64,000 nucleotides of DNA from Lysobacter luteus. GTDB lineage: Bacteria > Pseudomonadota > Gammaproteobacteria > Xanthomonadales > Xanthomonadaceae. This document shows positions 37,537-48,238 of the stretch, one piece after another. The DNA lies in contig NZ_OU015430.1 in NCBI RefSeq assembly GCF_907164845.1, positions 2,284,001 to 2,348,000 on the forward strand. The letters are read 5' to 3'. The notes below the pieces were generated by a model. It had not been told where the DNA came from and did not search any database. It saw only the letters and a list, made by a program, of their open reading frames with translations. How positions within the stretch are numbered: position 1 is the first letter of the stretch; each line of letters starts with the position of its first letter. The translations under genes and the position numbers were made by a program.

Positions 37537-38502
37537 TCAGCGGTCCTGGGCGACGAAGTTGAGCTCCAGCGTCCGCGCGAACACCGGCTCGAATCCGGCG
37601 TAGGGCAACGGCTGCGCCTTGAGCACGGCGGCCTCAATCGAACGACGGCCCAGCTCGTCATAGGCGCAGGGCGAGGCGACTTCGGCATCCATGACCTCGC
37701 CACCGGGCAGCTGGCGGATGATCAGCTTGCAGCGCGCACCTAGTGGCACGGTTTCGGGGCGGGTCCACTTGGCCAGGATGGCTTCGGTCAGCGCCGCGGC
37801 GTACCGCGCCTTCAGGCCGGTGTCGACGCCGTTGTTGCCGGCGGGAGCGCTGGCGGCGCTCGACGAGGAATCCGTATTGCTGGCGGCCTGCGCGTCGGCG
37901 ATCTGCTTGAGTTTCTGCGCCGCCAGCTCCGCCTCGCGCGCCGCGGCCGCCCGCTTGCGGCGGATCTCGGCCAGTTTTTCCTCGCGCTCCTGGGCTTCGG
38001 CGGCGAGCCGGCGCTTGCGCTCGGCCTCCTCCTGGCGCTTCTTCTCGGTGAGGTCGACCTGCGCCTGCCGGCGCTTCTCCTCCTGCAGCTTTTCCTCGTC
38101 GGTGGGCGTCGGTGTCGGCACATCGACGACCTCGTCCTGTTCGACGGTATCGGGCACCGGGATGAAATCCTGGGCCTGCTGCTGGGGCGGCGTCGGCGCG
38201 TCCTGCGGGACCGGCTCGGGGAGCGGCTGCGGCGGTGGCGCGGCGTCCTCTTCGACCGGTTCGGGCAACGGCTCGGGTTCCGGCCGGGCAATCGGCTCGG
38301 GGCGGTCGCTGAGCGCTTGCCGCATCGACTGCGACAGCGCGTCGGCGTCCACCAGGGTGGCCTCCACCGGGGCGCCCGCGGCACTGGTCGGCGCCGCGGT
38401 ACGGGTCCACCACAGCCCGGCGAACATCAGCCCGAACAGCAGCATGTGCAGCCCGATGGCGAGCAGCATCGCCTGCCGGGTATCGGCGCGGGTTTCCCTC
38501 AC
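37537..38502 (-). CDS. tolA: Tol-Pal system protein TolA
   Basis: A 321-residue inner-membrane-anchored protein. One membrane helix (~11-31, [20 protein letters not shown]), a Pro/Glu-rich segment (~65-130), a long charged Lys/Glu/Ala/Arg helix (~130-205) and a C-terminal TonB-like domain III (~225-321, [20 protein letters not shown]). TolA transmits energy from TolQR to TolB/Pal. The start is GTG overlapping the tolR stop (GTGA). Confidence 0.93.
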   Translation of the reverse strand: MRETRADTRQAMLLAIGLHMLLFGLMFAGLWWTRTAAPTSAAGAPVEATLVDADALSQSMRQALSDRPEPIARPEPEPLPEPVEEDAAPPPQPLPEPVPQDAPTPPQQQAQDFIPVPDTVEQDEVVDVPTPTPTDEEKLQEEKRRQAQVDLTEKKRQEEAERKRRLAAEAQEREEKLAEIRRKRAAAAREAELAAQKLKQIADAQAASNTDSSSSAASAPAGNNGVDTGLKARYAAALTEAILAKWTRPETVPLGARCKLIIRQLPGGEVMDAEVASPCAYDELGRRSIEAAVLKAQPLPYAGFEPVFARTLELNFVAQDR

Positions 38503-38945
38503 TGCTGCACGGCCTCCGACGGCGCGCTCATCAGCCCCACCCGGGGCACGTCGGCGTTCTGCAGCAGCACCATCGCCCGCAGGACCACCTCGTAGTTGGC
38601 GTCCCGGTCGCCGGCGACGTACACCGGCACGTCCGGGTTCTGCCGCACGAACGCGGCGACCTTCGCCTCCAGCGCCTCGGCCGACAGCGCCTCCTGCTCG
38701 CCGCCCTGCACGGCAAGGAAGTAGTTGCCGTCCTTGTCCACGCTGACGATCACCGGATCCTTGTCCTGCGAGATGGTCTTCGCGTTCGAACGCGGCAGTT
38801 CGATGTCCACGCCGAGGTTGAGCAGCGGCGCGGTCACCATGAAGATGATCAGCAGCACCAGCATCACGTCGATGTACGGCACGACGTTGATCTCTGCCTT
38901 GAGCCGGCGCTTGCGGATGCGGCGGCCGTTGGAGGTCATGGCCAT
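38499..38945 (-). CDS. tolR: Tol-Pal system protein TolR
   Basis: A 148-residue ExbD/TolR family protein: basic N-terminus, a single membrane helix ([20 protein letters not shown]) containing the proton-carrying aspartate near residue 26, and a periplasmic domain. With TolQ it forms the proton channel of the Tol system. ATG shares one base with the tolQ stop (TGATG). Confidence 0.95.
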   Translation of the reverse strand: MAMTSNGRRIRKRRLKAEINVVPYIDVMLVLLIIFMVTAPLLNLGVDIELPRSNAKTISQDKDPVIVSVDKDGNYFLAVQGGEQEALSAEALEAKVAAFVRQNPDVPVYVAGDRDANYEVVLRAMVLLQNADVPRVGLMSAPSEAVQQ

Positions 38946-39730
38946 CAGGCCTCCTGGTGGTATTGACGCTCGAGGATCGAGGAGAACTCCTCGGAGAAGG
39001 CGTCGTAGCGGACCGCGATCCGCTCGACCTTGGTCGCGTAGCGGTTGTAGGCCCAGACCGCCGGGATGGCGGCGAACAGGCCCATCGCGGTCGCGATCAG
39101 CGCCTCGGAGATGCCGGGCGCGACGGTCGCGATGGTCGCTTCCTGCACGTTGGCCAGGCCCTGGAACGAAATCATGATCCCCCAGACGGTGCCGAACAGG
39201 CCGACGTACGGGGCGATCGAACCGACGTTGGCGAGGAACTCGAGGTTGTGCTCCAGGCCGTCGAGCTCGCGCGCGGTGGCCACGCGCATGCCACGCTGCG
39301 CACCTTCCAGCTGCATGCGGCTGTCGGCCACGCGGCGCTGGCGCGAGAACTCGCGGAAGCCCGCCTCGAAGATCGACTCCATCCCGCCCACGTCACGGTT
39401 GCGCTGGCTGGCGCCGGTGTAGAGCTTGGTCAGGTCGGTACCGGACCAGAACCGTTCCTCGAAGGCCTCGGCCTCGCGCTCGGCGCGGTCGAGCACCTTT
39501 TTCTTGCGGAAGATGATCACCCACGACGCGATCGACGCGAACAGCAGCAGGATCATCACCAGCTGCACCGGCAGGCTCGCATGCAGGATCAGCTGCAGCA
39601 GGTTGAGGCTGTTGTCGCCAGTGATTGCCTCGGTCGGCAGGACCGCGGCGGCATTGCCGACGGCGGCGGTGGCGTCCTCCGGCAGCGGTTCGACGGTGGT
39701 GGCCTGCAGCGCGCTCAGCAATGGGGTCAT
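38945..39730 (-). CDS. tolQ: Tol-Pal system protein TolQ
   Basis: A 261-residue MotA/TolQ/ExbB family protein with three membrane segments: near residue 58-78 ([20 protein letters not shown]), ~165-190 ([19 protein letters not shown]) and ~205-228 ([20 protein letters not shown]). It has about 30 more N-terminal residues than E. coli TolQ, predicted periplasmic. It lies 91 bp after ybgC, first of tolQRAB-pal-cpoB. Confidence 0.95.
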   Translation of the reverse strand: MTPLLSALQATTVEPLPEDATAAVGNAAAVLPTEAITGDNSLNLLQLILHASLPVQLVMILLLFASIASWVIIFRKKKVLDRAEREAEAFEERFWSGTDLTKLYTGASQRNRDVGGMESIFEAGFREFSRQRRVADSRMQLEGAQRGMRVATARELDGLEHNLEFLANVGSIAPYVGLFGTVWGIMISFQGLANVQEATIATVAPGISEALIATAMGLFAAIPAVWAYNRYATKVERIAVRYDAFSEEFSSILERQYHQEA

Positions 39731-39821
39731 TCGTGGTCTCCGTGCCCGGTGCCTGGGCGATGTCGTGGTTAACGTCGGTGGCGATGGAAAGGGGTGAACC
39801 GGGTGGCGCTACAACGGCGGG

Positions 39822-40241
39822 TCAGCGGCCTTCCAGCGCCTTCAACCCGTCCAGCAGCGGCTGCGGGATCGGTCGCGGACGGAAGCCGGCGGCATCGAGC
39901 GCAGCCACGCGCACGGTGGCGGTCAGCAGCACTTCGTCGCCGCGGCGGACGTCCTGCGCGAACACCGCGCTCGCGCGGCGGCACTCCCGCAACGACACCC
40001 CGACCTGCAGCGCGTCATCGAGCCGGGCGGGCCTGAGGAAATCGATTTGCATGGCCCGCACCGCAAACACCAGGTCGTGGTTCAGACGCAGCAGCTCCTG
40101 GCCGTAGCCCTGCGCGCGCATCCACTCGGTGCGGGCGCGCTCCAGGAACGCCAGGTACTGCGCGTGGTAGACCACGCCACCGGCGTCGGTATCCTCCCAG
40201 TAGACCCGTGTCGGCCAGCTGAACGCGAGCCCACTATTCAC
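39822..40241 (-). CDS. ybgC: Tol-Pal associated acyl-CoA thioesterase YbgC
   Basis: A 139-residue hot-dog fold thioesterase. The catalytic-aspartate segment [20 protein letters not shown] and [12 protein letters not shown] are typical of YbgC. It starts at GTG and overlaps the end of ruvB by 8 bp. The family hydrolyses short acyl-CoA and is conserved upstream of tolQ, but its contribution to the Tol system is not settled. Confidence 0.93.
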   Translation of the reverse strand: MNSGLAFSWPTRVYWEDTDAGGVVYHAQYLAFLERARTEWMRAQGYGQELLRLNHDLVFAVRAMQIDFLRPARLDDALQVGVSLRECRRASAVFAQDVRRGDEVLLTATVRVAALDAAGFRPRPIPQPLLDGLKALEGR

Positions 40242-41271
40242 CGCCGGGCTCTCCGAACAGGCCGGCCGTCGCTGGCCCGGCCCTCAGGCCGAGGTGCTGG
40301 TAGGCCTTGGGCGTGGCCATCCGCCCGCGGGCGCTGCGCACCAGGAAGCCCTGCTGGATCAGGTACGGCTCGATCACGTCCTCCAGGGTGCCGCGCTCCT
40401 CGCTCAGCGCCGCCGCGAGCGATTCCACCCCGACCGGGCCGCCGTCGAAGTTGTCGATGATCGTGCGCAGCATCCGCCGGTCAAGCTCGTCGAACCCTTC
40501 CGGGTCGACCTTGAGCATCGCCATCGCCGCGTCGGCCGTCGCACGGTTGATCGAACCGTCGGCGCGGACCTGGGCGTAGTCGCGCACCCGCCGCAGCAGG
40601 CGGTTGGCGATGCGCGGGGTGCCGCGCGATCGGCGCGCGATCTCGGTGGCGCCCTCGGGCTCGCAATCGATGCCGAGAATCTGCGCCGAGCGGCGGACAA
40701 TCCGGGTGAGTTCCGCGGCGCTGTAGAACTCGAGCCGCTGGACGATGCCGAAGCGGTCGCGCAGCGGCGCGGTCAGCAGGCCGGCGCGGGTGGTCGCACC
40801 GATCAGGGTGAACGGCGGCAGGTCGAGCTTGATCGAGCGGGCGGCGGGGCCCTCGCCGATCATGATGTCGATCTGGTAGTCCTCCATCGCCGGGTACAGC
40901 ACCTCCTCGACCACCGGCGAGAGGCGATGGATCTCGTCGATGAACAGCACGTCGTGCGGCTGCAAGTTGGTCAGCAGCGCGGCGAGATCCCCGGCCTTCT
41001 CGATCACCGGGCCGGAGGTCTGGCGCAGGCCGACGCCGAGCTCGTTGGCGATCACGTGGCTGAGGGTGGTCTTGCCGAGCCCCGGCGGGCCGAAGATCAA
41101 CACGTGGTCGAGCGCCTCACCGCGTCCGCGGGCGGCTTCGATGTAGATCTTCATCTGCTCGCGGACCGGCTGCTGGCCAAGGTATTCGTCCAGCCGCTTG
41201 GGCCGGATCGAAGCCTCGATCGCGTCGTCTTCGCGCGTCGCGTCGGCGGCAATGATGCGCTCGTCGTTCAT
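40234..41271 (-). CDS. ruvB: Holliday junction branch migration ATPase RuvB
   Basis: A 345-residue AAA+ ATPase: [18 protein letters not shown] at the N-terminus, Walker [21 protein letters not shown], Walker [14 protein letters not shown], sensor [18 protein letters not shown] and a winged-helix C-terminus ([20 protein letters not shown]). RuvB hexamers drive junction migration with RuvA. Separated from ruvA by kup. Confidence 0.97.
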   Translation of the reverse strand: MNDERIIAADATREDDAIEASIRPKRLDEYLGQQPVREQMKIYIEAARGRGEALDHVLIFGPPGLGKTTLSHVIANELGVGLRQTSGPVIEKAGDLAALLTNLQPHDVLFIDEIHRLSPVVEEVLYPAMEDYQIDIMIGEGPAARSIKLDLPPFTLIGATTRAGLLTAPLRDRFGIVQRLEFYSAAELTRIVRRSAQILGIDCEPEGATEIARRSRGTPRIANRLLRRVRDYAQVRADGSINRATADAAMAMLKVDPEGFDELDRRMLRTIIDNFDGGPVGVESLAAALSEERGTLEDVIEPYLIQQGFLVRSARGRMATPKAYQHLGLRAGPATAGLFGEPGGE

Positions 41272-41322
41272 CGGCCTATCGTCGCATGGGTGCGGCCGGA
41301 AAACGCGTGGCGCGGCCCGCGA

Positions 41323-43239
41323 TCAGATCTCGACCTGCGAACCCAGTTCGACCAGCCGGTTGCCCGGGATCCGGAAGAACCCGGTGGCTGGCGCAGCATT
41401 GCGGTGCATGAGCGCAAACAGGCGGTCGCGCCAGACCGGCATGCCACGGCGGGCGATCGCCACCACCGTCTCGCGGCTGGCGAAATAGGTCGTGTCCATC
41501 GGGTCGAAATGGATCCCGCCGGCATCGCACGAGCGCATCAGGGCCAGCGGCACGTCGGGCGTCTCCATGAAGCCGAAGCGCACCAGCACCCGGTGGAAGT
41601 CGTTGCCGATCTCAGCGATCCGCAGGCGCTTCTCCTTCGGCGCGTACGGCACCGACAGCGTCTCCACCGTCAGGAACACGTTGCGCTCGTGCAGCACCTT
41701 GTTGTGCTTGAGGTTGTGCATCAACGCGTGCGGCACCAGCCCGGGGTCCGACGCGAGGAACACCGCCGTCCCCGGCACCCGTACCGGCGGCGCCAGCATC
41801 AGGCCGGGCAGGAAGCTGTCGAGCTGGATGCCCCCCTTCTGGATCTCGTCGCGCAGCAGTTCGCGGCCGCGGCGCCAGGTCCGCAGCAGGGTGAACAACA
41901 CGATGCCCAGCGCCAGCGGGAACCAGCCGCCCTGGAGCAGCTTGGCGCCGTTGGCGATGACGAACGCGACGTCGCCGATGAAGAACAGCACGCACAGCGG
42001 CAGCACCCACCAGCGCCAGCTCGGCCACAGCGCGCGGGCCACCAGCGCCAGCAGCAGGGTGTCGATCAGCATCGTGCCCGACACCGAGATGCCGTAGGCC
42101 GTGGCCAGGTTGGACGAACTGCCGAAGCTGACCACCAGCAGGATCACCACCGCCGCCATCGCCCAGTTGACCCCGGGGATGTAGATCTGGCCGATCGTCT
42201 CGCTGGACGTGTGGCGGATGGTCATGCGCGGGATGTAGCCCAGCTGCATCGCCTGTCGCGTCACCGAGAACGCGCCGGTAATGACCGCCTGCGATGCGAT
42301 CACCGTCGCCGCGGTGGCCAGCACGACCATCGGCGCCCGCGCCCACTCTGGCACGCCGATGTAGAACGGGTTTTGGACCGCGGTCGGGTCCTCCAGCACC
42401 AGCGCGCCCTGCCCGAGGTAGTTGAGCATCAGCGCCGGCAGCACGAACCAGTACCAGGCGTAGCGGATCGGCCGTGCGCCGAAGTGGCCCATGTCGGTAT
42501 AGATTGCCTCGCCGCCGGTCACCGCCAGCACGACGGCGCCAAGGATGAACACGCCGTGCCAAGAGTGGGTGGCGAAGAAGTTGACCGCCCACCACGGGTT
42601 GATCGCGTAGAGCACTTCCGGTTCGTGGACGATGTTGAACACGCCCAGCGCCGCCAGCGCGAGGAACCACACGCCGGTGACCGGCCCGAACACCTTGCCG
42701 ACCTTCGCCGTCCCGAAACGCTGGGTCGCGAACAGCGCCAACAAGACCAGCACGGTGAGCGGCACGATCCAGCGATCCAGCTGCGGGGCGACCACCTCCA
42801 GCCCCTCCAGTGCCGACAGCACCGAGATCGCCGGGGTGATCACGCCGTCGCCGAAGAACAGGGCGGCGCCGAACACGCCGAGGATGCCGACGCCGTAGGC
42901 CGATTTCGACCCCTTGGGCAGCGTGCGCTGGGCCAGCGCCATCAGCGCCATGATGCCGCCCTCGCCCTCGTTGTCGGCACGCATGATGATGGTCACGTAC
43001 TTCAGCGTGACCACCAGCATCAGCGCCCAGAACACCAGCGAGAGGATGCCGAGCACGGTGTCGTGGTTGGCGACCAGGCCGTAGTGCGCACTGAAGGCTT
43101 CCTTCAGCGTGTACAGCGGGCTGGTGCCGATGTCGCCGAAGACGACGCCGATCGCGCCCACGACCAGCCCTGCCAGGCCGGCGCGGCCGTGCCCCTGGCC
43201 CTGCGCAGCCGACTCGCGGTTGATGGATGGCGTTGACAT
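41323..43239 (-). CDS. kup: Low-affinity potassium transporter Kup
   Basis: A 638-residue HAK/KUP/KT family transporter. The N-terminal family signature [18 protein letters not shown] is near residue 35, followed by about twelve membrane segments to residue ~450 and a hydrophilic C-terminal region of ~180 residues. It carries K+/H+ symport at the inner membrane. It is inserted in the same orientation between ruvA and ruvB, with 28- and 51-bp gaps. An N-terminal 15-20 residues of polar sequence precede homology. Confidence 0.96.
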   Translation of the reverse strand: MSTPSINRESAAQGQGHGRAGLAGLVVGAIGVVFGDIGTSPLYTLKEAFSAHYGLVANHDTVLGILSLVFWALMLVVTLKYVTIIMRADNEGEGGIMALMALAQRTLPKGSKSAYGVGILGVFGAALFFGDGVITPAISVLSALEGLEVVAPQLDRWIVPLTVLVLLALFATQRFGTAKVGKVFGPVTGVWFLALAALGVFNIVHEPEVLYAINPWWAVNFFATHSWHGVFILGAVVLAVTGGEAIYTDMGHFGARPIRYAWYWFVLPALMLNYLGQGALVLEDPTAVQNPFYIGVPEWARAPMVVLATAATVIASQAVITGAFSVTRQAMQLGYIPRMTIRHTSSETIGQIYIPGVNWAMAAVVILLVVSFGSSSNLATAYGISVSGTMLIDTLLLALVARALWPSWRWWVLPLCVLFFIGDVAFVIANGAKLLQGGWFPLALGIVLFTLLRTWRRGRELLRDEIQKGGIQLDSFLPGLMLAPPVRVPGTAVFLASDPGLVPHALMHNLKHNKVLHERNVFLTVETLSVPYAPKEKRLRIAEIGNDFHRVLVRFGFMETPDVPLALMRSCDAGGIHFDPMDTTYFASRETVVAIARRGMPVWRDRLFALMHRNAAPATGFFRIPGNRLVELGSQVEI

Positions 43240-43267
43240 GGACAGGACCGGAACCGTGGCTCGCCGC

Positions 43268-43861
43268 TCAACGGAGCGCGGACTGTAGCGCCTTGCGAAT
43301 GATGGTCGCGGCCTCGTCGCCGGCGGCGGTCGCCTCGCGCGCCATGCGGGCGGCCTCGGCCGGCTTGTAGCCCAGTTGCTGGAGGGCGATCACGGCCTCG
43401 CTCTGCGGATCGCGCGGGATGTCGCGCTGGCCCTGCAGCGGCCCCCCGCCACCGGCCAGGTCGGCGGCGCGGTCGCGCAGCTCCACCACCATCCGCTCGG
43501 CGGTCTTCTTGCCGATGCCGGGGATCCGGGTCAGCGCAGTCACGTCGCTGGCCTGCACCATCCGCGCGAATTCGTCGACGCTGACACCCGACAGCACCGC
43601 CAGCGCGATCTTCGCGCCAATGCCGGACACCTTCTGCACGTCGCGGAACAGGCGCCGCTCGGACTCGCGCAGGAAGCCGTACAGCGACACGCTGTCCTCC
43701 TTCTGCGCGTAGTGGGTGAACAGCGCCACCTCGCGACCGATGTCGGGCAGGTCGTAGAAGGTGCTCATCGGCGCCTCCAGCTCGTAGCCGACGCCATTGA
43801 CGTCGACCACCAGCCACGGCGGCTGCTTGTGCACCACGATGCCTTTCAGGCGACCGATCAT
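43268..43861 (-). CDS. ruvA: Holliday junction DNA helicase subunit RuvA
   Basis: A 197-residue protein with an N-terminal OB domain ([20 protein letters not shown]), two helix-hairpin-helix motifs ([31 protein letters not shown]) and a C-terminal RuvB-binding domain ([19 protein letters not shown]). It tetramerises on Holliday junctions. ATGA overlap with ruvC. Confidence 0.97.
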   Translation of the reverse strand: MIGRLKGIVVHKQPPWLVVDVNGVGYELEAPMSTFYDLPDIGREVALFTHYAQKEDSVSLYGFLRESERRLFRDVQKVSGIGAKIALAVLSGVSVDEFARMVQASDVTALTRIPGIGKKTAERMVVELRDRAADLAGGGGPLQGQRDIPRDPQSEAVIALQQLGYKPAEAARMAREATAAGDEAATIIRKALQSALR

Positions 43862-44385
43862 GTACCGCGCCTCCTCAACTGGTTGATCGCCACACCGGTG
43901 CGCATCACCGTCGCGCTCATGTGGGCATGGGTCAGTGCCACCGCCAGCGCGTCGGCCGCGTCGGCCTGCAGCCGGGCGTCAGGCAGCTTGAGCAGCAGCC
44001 GCACCATGTGCTGGACCTGGGCCTTGTCGGCGGCGCCGCCACCGACCAGCGACTGCTTGATCACGCGCGGCGCGTACTCGCTGATCGCCAGCCTGCGCCG
44101 CACCACCGTCGCCAGCGCGGCGCCGCGCGCATGCCCGAGCTTGAGCGCGGACGTCGCCGACTTGGCCATGAAGACCGTCTCGATCGCGACCTGCTGCGGC
44201 TGCCAGTCGTCGAGCACACGCTCCAGCCCCTCGCACAGCAGGCCCAGGCGCGACGGAAAGTCGGCCGCGTCGAGCAGCTTCAGCGCCTCGCAATGCACGA
44301 AGGTGCATCGCCCGTCGCCGGCTACGTCGATCACGCCGATGCCGGTCCGCTGCGAACCGGGGTCGATGCCGAGGATGCGGATCAC
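43858..44385 (-). CDS. ruvC: Holliday junction resolvase RuvC
   Basis: A 175-residue nuclease starting [19 protein letters not shown], whose Asp-7 is the first catalytic acid; [20 protein letters not shown] supplies the next acid, and [14 protein letters not shown] the C-terminal pair. It cleaves Holliday junctions symmetrically. 17 bp after yebC, so probably co-transcribed with it. Confidence 0.97.
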   Translation of the reverse strand: MIRILGIDPGSQRTGIGVIDVAGDGRCTFVHCEALKLLDAADFPSRLGLLCEGLERVLDDWQPQQVAIETVFMAKSATSALKLGHARGAALATVVRRRLAISEYAPRVIKQSLVGGGAADKAQVQHMVRLLLKLPDARLQADAADALAVALTHAHMSATVMRTGVAINQLRRRGT

Positions 44386-44402
44386 GTCGCCAGCGTACGC
44401 CG

Positions 44403-45134
44403 TCAGGCGTAGGCGTCCTCGCCCAACTCGGCGTTGGAGTACACGGCCTGCACGTCGTCCAGGTCTTCCAGCCAGTCCAGCAGCTTGACCACCTGCTGGG
44501 CGGTGTCGCCCTCGACCTTGATGTCGTTGTCGGCGCGGTAACTGACCTCCCCGTGGGCCGGCACCAGGCCGGCGGCCTGCATCGCTTCGCGGACCGCCTC
44601 GAACGTGTCGGGCGCGGTCAGCACGTCGATGGAACCGTCGTCGGCGTAGACCACCACGTCGTCGGCACCGGCCTCGATCGCGGCTTCGGTGATCGCGTCC
44701 TCGTCGGCGCCGGGCGCGAAACTCAGCACGCCACGCTTGTGGAACATGAAGGCGACCGAGCCGTCGGTGCCGAGGTTTCCGCCGAACTTGCCGAACGCGT
44801 GCCGGACGTCGGCGACGGTGCGCACCTTGTTGTCGGTCAGGCAGTCGACGATCACCGCGACGCCGCCGGGGGCGTAGCCCTCGTAGCGGATCTCCTCGTA
44901 CTCGACGCCTTCCAGCTCGCCGGTGGCCTTCTTGATGGCGCGCTCGATCACGTCCTTGGACATGTTGGCCGCCAGGCCCTTGTCGATCGCCGTGCGCAGC
45001 CGCGGGTTGGTGCCGGGGTCGCCGCCACTGGCGCGTGCGGCGACGCCGATCTCGCGGATGATCTTTGTGAAGATCTTGCCGCGCTTCGCGTCGCTGGCGT
45101 TCTTGCGGGCCTCGATCGACGGTCCCCTACCCAT
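44403..45134 (-). CDS. yebC: YebC/PmpR family protein
   Basis: A 243-residue protein with the family N-terminus [20 protein letters not shown] and [20 protein letters not shown], followed by [20 protein letters not shown]. YebC proteins were long called transcriptional regulators; recent work links the family to translation of difficult sequences, so the function should be kept open. Its position next to ruvC is conserved. ATG 45134 is fixed by the conserved start. Confidence 0.93.
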   Translation of the reverse strand: MGRGPSIEARKNASDAKRGKIFTKIIREIGVAARASGGDPGTNPRLRTAIDKGLAANMSKDVIERAIKKATGELEGVEYEEIRYEGYAPGGVAVIVDCLTDNKVRTVADVRHAFGKFGGNLGTDGSVAFMFHKRGVLSFAPGADEDAITEAAIEAGADDVVVYADDGSIDVLTAPDTFEAVREAMQAAGLVPAHGEVSYRADNDIKVEGDTAQQVVKLLDWLEDLDDVQAVYSNAELGEDAYA

Positions 45135-45168
45135 GTGGTGTCCGGCAGCTGTCAGTGAGAGGGCCGGG

Positions 45169-45174
45169 ATTCTA
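45169..45174 (-). promoter_or_regulatory. Possible -10 box of yebC-ruvCA
   Basis: TAGAAT on the minus strand lies 34 bp before the yebC ATG, which would give a leader of about 28 nt. No clear -35 is visible because the upstream sequence is an inverted repeat (next entry). Confidence 0.35.
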
Positions 45175-45178
45175 CGCC

Positions 45179-45215
45179 GTTCGGCCAGGCGGTGCCGCCG
45201 GTGCCCGGGCCGAAC
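45179..45215. repeat. 8-bp inverted repeat between hydrolase gene and yebC
   Basis: GTTCGGCC (45179-45186) and GGCCGAAC (45208-45215) enclose a 21-nt interval that itself contains GGCGG/CCGCC. There is no T-tract on either strand, so it is either a weak terminator of the hydrolase gene or an operator next to the yebC -10 box. Confidence 0.35.
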
Positions 45216-45221
45216 GCGCAC

Positions 45222-45836
45222 TCACTGCGGATGCACGAACGAACCGTGCGCCAGGAAGTGCAGCGCCTGCCGCGAGACCTCCGGCGACAGCAGCATCCCG
45301 CTGTGGCTGACCGGCAGAACGATGTGGTCGGCCAGGCCCTCCAGCCGGGTCTCGGCGACCGCCACCGTACCGTCGCTGCGGCCCTGGAAATGCCCGAACA
45401 CCTGGCCCAGCCCGAGCGCGGTGCTGCCGGCGATCATTCCCAGCTCGCCGGGCCCACGCCACGGGTCACAGCCCCGGCGCAACAGTCCGGCGCTGCGCCC
45501 GAGCGACGCCGCGCCCAGTGGCAGCCGTGCCATGCCGCCGGCCGCCGCGCTGCCGCACAGCGGCGAGCCGAGACAGACGATTCGGCCAACCGGCAGGTCG
45601 GGATTGGCCTGCAGCGCATGGACGACGACCAGCCCGCCCAGGCTGTGGGCGATGACATCGGTGGGCTCGCGCAGGTGCTCGACCAGCGCCGGCAACGCTG
45701 CCTCCGGCCCGCCGGCGACGGTCGCGTAGCTGAAGATGTGCGGCGTGCGGCCGGCCCTGCGCAGTCGCCGCGCATGCCAGGCCATCGACGCCCGGGGCAT
45801 CCACAAGCCGTGCAGCAGCAGGACCCGGTCGGTCAC
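45222..45836 (-). CDS. Small alpha/beta hydrolase
   Basis: A 204-residue alpha/beta hydrolase of the short lipase/PGAP1-like kind. It has the oxyanion strand RVLLLHGLWMP, nucleophile elbow DVIAHSLGGLVVVHAL (serine near residue 70), GRIVCLGSPLCGS and a C-terminal histidine in VSHSGMLLS. The start is GTG at 45836, overlapping the stop of the acetyltransferase gene by GTGA; a longer frame to 46130 is a shadow. No signal peptide, so probably cytoplasmic. Substrate unknown. Confidence 0.83.
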   Translation of the reverse strand: MTDRVLLLHGLWMPRASMAWHARRLRRAGRTPHIFSYATVAGGPEAALPALVEHLREPTDVIAHSLGGLVVVHALQANPDLPVGRIVCLGSPLCGSAAAGGMARLPLGAASLGRSAGLLRRGCDPWRGPGELGMIAGSTALGLGQVFGHFQGRSDGTVAVAETRLEGLADHIVLPVSHSGMLLSPEVSRQALHFLAHGSFVHPQ

Positions 45837-46369
45837 GACTGACGCCAGTCCGCCGGACGACGCAGGATGAACTCGTGGTCGCGGACCCGCCCGACCGGGA
45901 ACTCGTAGTCGCCGACATGGGTGAAGCCGTGGCGACGGTAGAAACGCTGGGCGCCGTGGTTCTGTGACCACACGCCGATCCACAGCACGCACGGGCCCTC
46001 GCGAAGCAGCCATTCCAGTGCGGTCGCGAACAGGCGCCCGCCGTTGCCCCCGTTCTGGTGCGCAGCCAGCACGTACAGCCGCTTCAGCTCGCCGTCCCCG
46101 GGCTGCACATCCGGGTGTGGCAGTCCGCACGGGCCGGCGGCCGCGTGGCCGATCGCCTCGCCGGCCTGCTCAAGCAGCCAGACCGCGTAATCCGGGTGCG
46201 CGAGGATCGTGCGCTGCCGCTCGACGCTGTAATTCCCTTCGAGGAACGCCTGCAGGTCGGCGGCCGGGTAGAGGTGGCCGAAGGTCTCGGTGAACGTGCG
46301 GGCGGCCAGCCGCGACAGCAGCCCCGCGTCGTCCGGGGTCGCGCGGCGGATCGTCGCGGGGCCGGCCAT
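45833..46369 (-). CDS. GNAT-family N-acetyltransferase
   Basis: A 178-residue GNAT protein. It opens IRRATPDDAGLLSRLAARTF, has the acetyl-CoA loop LYVLAAHQNGGNGGRLFATA near residue 100 and the late motif NHGAQRFYRRHGFTHVGDYE. Similar to small ribosomal/amine acetyltransferases; the substrate cannot be read from sequence. It lies between aspS and the hydrolase gene with coupling to the latter. Confidence 0.88.
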   Translation of the reverse strand: MAGPATIRRATPDDAGLLSRLAARTFTETFGHLYPAADLQAFLEGNYSVERQRTILAHPDYAVWLLEQAGEAIGHAAAGPCGLPHPDVQPGDGELKRLYVLAAHQNGGNGGRLFATALEWLLREGPCVLWIGVWSQNHGAQRFYRRHGFTHVGDYEFPVGRVRDHEFILRRPADWRQS

Positions 46370-46383
46370 CCGTTACTCGGCGC

Positions 46384-48150
46384 CTAGCCGGAGACCGGCC
46401 TGGGCCGCACCGCGACATGCACCTCGGCCAGCTGCGCGTCGGGGATCGGCGACGGCGCGTCGGTCATCAGGCACTGCGCGCCAGTGGTCTTGGGGAAGGC
46501 GATGACGTCACGGATCGATTCGGTACCCGCCATCAGCGCGGCGATCCGGTCGATGCCGAACGCGATGCCGCCGTGCGGCGGCGCGCCATACTTCAGTGCG
46601 TCGAGCAGGAAGCCGAACTTGGCCTGCTGCTCTTCGGCGCCGATGCCCAACAGCTCGAACACTGCCGCCTGCATCGCCGGGCGATGGATGCGGATCGAAC
46701 CGCCGCCGATCTCGTTGCCGTTGAGCACCATGTCGTAGCCGCGGCTGGTGGCGGTACGGGCGTTGGCGCGCAGGCCGTCGACGTCGTCCACCGCCGGGGC
46801 GGTGAAGGGATGGTGGAGCGCGACGTAGCGCTGCGCCTCCTCGTCCCACTCGAACATCGGGAAGTCGGTAACCCACAGCGGCTTCCAGCCGTCCTCGACC
46901 AGGCTGAAGTCCTTGCCGGCCTTGAGGCGCACCGCGCCCATGAAATCACTCACGGTGTTGTACGCGCCGGCACCGAAGAACACGATGTCGCCCTTGCCGG
47001 CGCCGACGTGCTGCAGCAGCGCCGCGAACGCGGCCTCGTCGAAGAACTTGGCCACCGGCGAGTTCACCGCGCCGTCCTCGCCGAGCTTGGCGTAGGCCAG
47101 GCCCTTGGCACCGTACTTGGCCGCGTGCGCCGCGTACTCGTCGATCTGCTTGCGCGACAGCGCCGCGCCGCCGGGGATGCGCAGCGCGCACACGCGCATG
47201 CCGTCCACGCCGGCGGAATCGGTGAACACCTTGAACTGCGAGTCCTTCACCTGCGCGTCCACGTCCACCAGTTCCAGCGCGATACGCAGGTCGGGCTTGT
47301 CGGAGCCGTAGCGGCGCATCGCCTCGGCCCAGGTCATGCGCGGGAAGGCACCGAGGTCGACCTCGATCACCTCGGCGAACACCTCGCGGATCATCTGCTC
47401 GACGGTGTCCTGCACGTCGCGCTCCTGGACCCAGGCGAACTCCATGTCGAGCTGGGTGAACTCGAGCTGGCGATCGGCGCGCAGGGCCTCGTCGCGGAAG
47501 CAACGGGCGACCTGGTAGTAGCGGTCGAAGCCCGCCATCATCAGGATCTGCTTGAACAACTGCGGGCTCTGCGGCAGCGCGTAGAACTCCCCCGGGTGCA
47601 TGCGTGCCGGCACCAGGAAGTCGCGCGCGCCTTCGGGGGTGGCCTTGGTCAGGATCGGCGTCTCGATGTCCTGGAAGTCGCGGGCGTCGAGCCAGCGACG
47701 CAGCGCCGCGACCAGTCGGGTGCGGATGCGCATCTTGCGCTGCATCGCGGGGGTGCGCAGGTCCAGGTAACGGTACTTGAGGCGGATGTCCTCGCCCGGG
47801 TTCTCGTGCGCGTGGAACGGCAGCGGCTCGGCCTTGTTGAGCACCTCGATGGCGGTGGCAACCACTTCGACCTGGCCCGTGCGGATCTTGTTGTTGACCG
47901 ATTCGCGGCGGCGCACGGTGCCGGTCACGCGCAGGCAGTCCTCGTAGCCCACCTGCGCCGCGGTCGCGATCACCGCGGCATTGCCCTCGGCCTGCGAAGG
48001 CTCGGCCACCACCTGCACGATGCCCTCGTGGTCGCGCAGATCGATGAAGCACAGGCCGCCGAGGTCACGGGCGACGTCGGCCCAGCCGCACAGGGTGACG
48101 GTCTGGTCGATCAGCGACTCGTCGATCAGGCCGCAGAAATGGGTACGCAT
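46384..48150 (-). CDS. aspS: Aspartyl-tRNA synthetase
   Basis: A 588-residue bacterial-type AspRS. N-terminal OB anticodon domain ([20 protein letters not shown]), class II motif 2 in [20 protein letters not shown] near residue 215, a bacterial GAD insertion (~295-415) and motif 3 in [15 protein letters not shown] near 530. It charges tRNA-Asp; I cannot say whether it is discriminating. ATG 48150 is preceded by GGAGCTCCCCC, giving a plausible ribosome site. Confidence 0.97.
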   Translation of the reverse strand: MRTHFCGLIDESLIDQTVTLCGWADVARDLGGLCFIDLRDHEGIVQVVAEPSQAEGNAAVIATAAQVGYEDCLRVTGTVRRRESVNNKIRTGQVEVVATAIEVLNKAEPLPFHAHENPGEDIRLKYRYLDLRTPAMQRKMRIRTRLVAALRRWLDARDFQDIETPILTKATPEGARDFLVPARMHPGEFYALPQSPQLFKQILMMAGFDRYYQVARCFRDEALRADRQLEFTQLDMEFAWVQERDVQDTVEQMIREVFAEVIEVDLGAFPRMTWAEAMRRYGSDKPDLRIALELVDVDAQVKDSQFKVFTDSAGVDGMRVCALRIPGGAALSRKQIDEYAAHAAKYGAKGLAYAKLGEDGAVNSPVAKFFDEAAFAALLQHVGAGKGDIVFFGAGAYNTVSDFMGAVRLKAGKDFSLVEDGWKPLWVTDFPMFEWDEEAQRYVALHHPFTAPAVDDVDGLRANARTATSRGYDMVLNGNEIGGGSIRIHRPAMQAAVFELLGIGAEEQQAKFGFLLDALKYGAPPHGGIAFGIDRIAALMAGTESIRDVIAFPKTTGAQCLMTDAPSPIPDAQLAEVHVAVRPRPVSG

Positions 48151-48238
48151 GGGGGAGCTCCGGGACACGGTTCACCGGCTACGCGCCGGAAAGCCCGCTA
48201 GTTTAGCGGCCGGCGCCGGGCCCTGCTCCGTCCCGCGC

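Noticed and set aside
45837-46130. Long N-terminal extension of the hydrolase
   Set aside because: The extension is Arg/Pro-rich shadow sequence of the acetyltransferase gene; the GTG at 45836 begins just before the hydrolase core.
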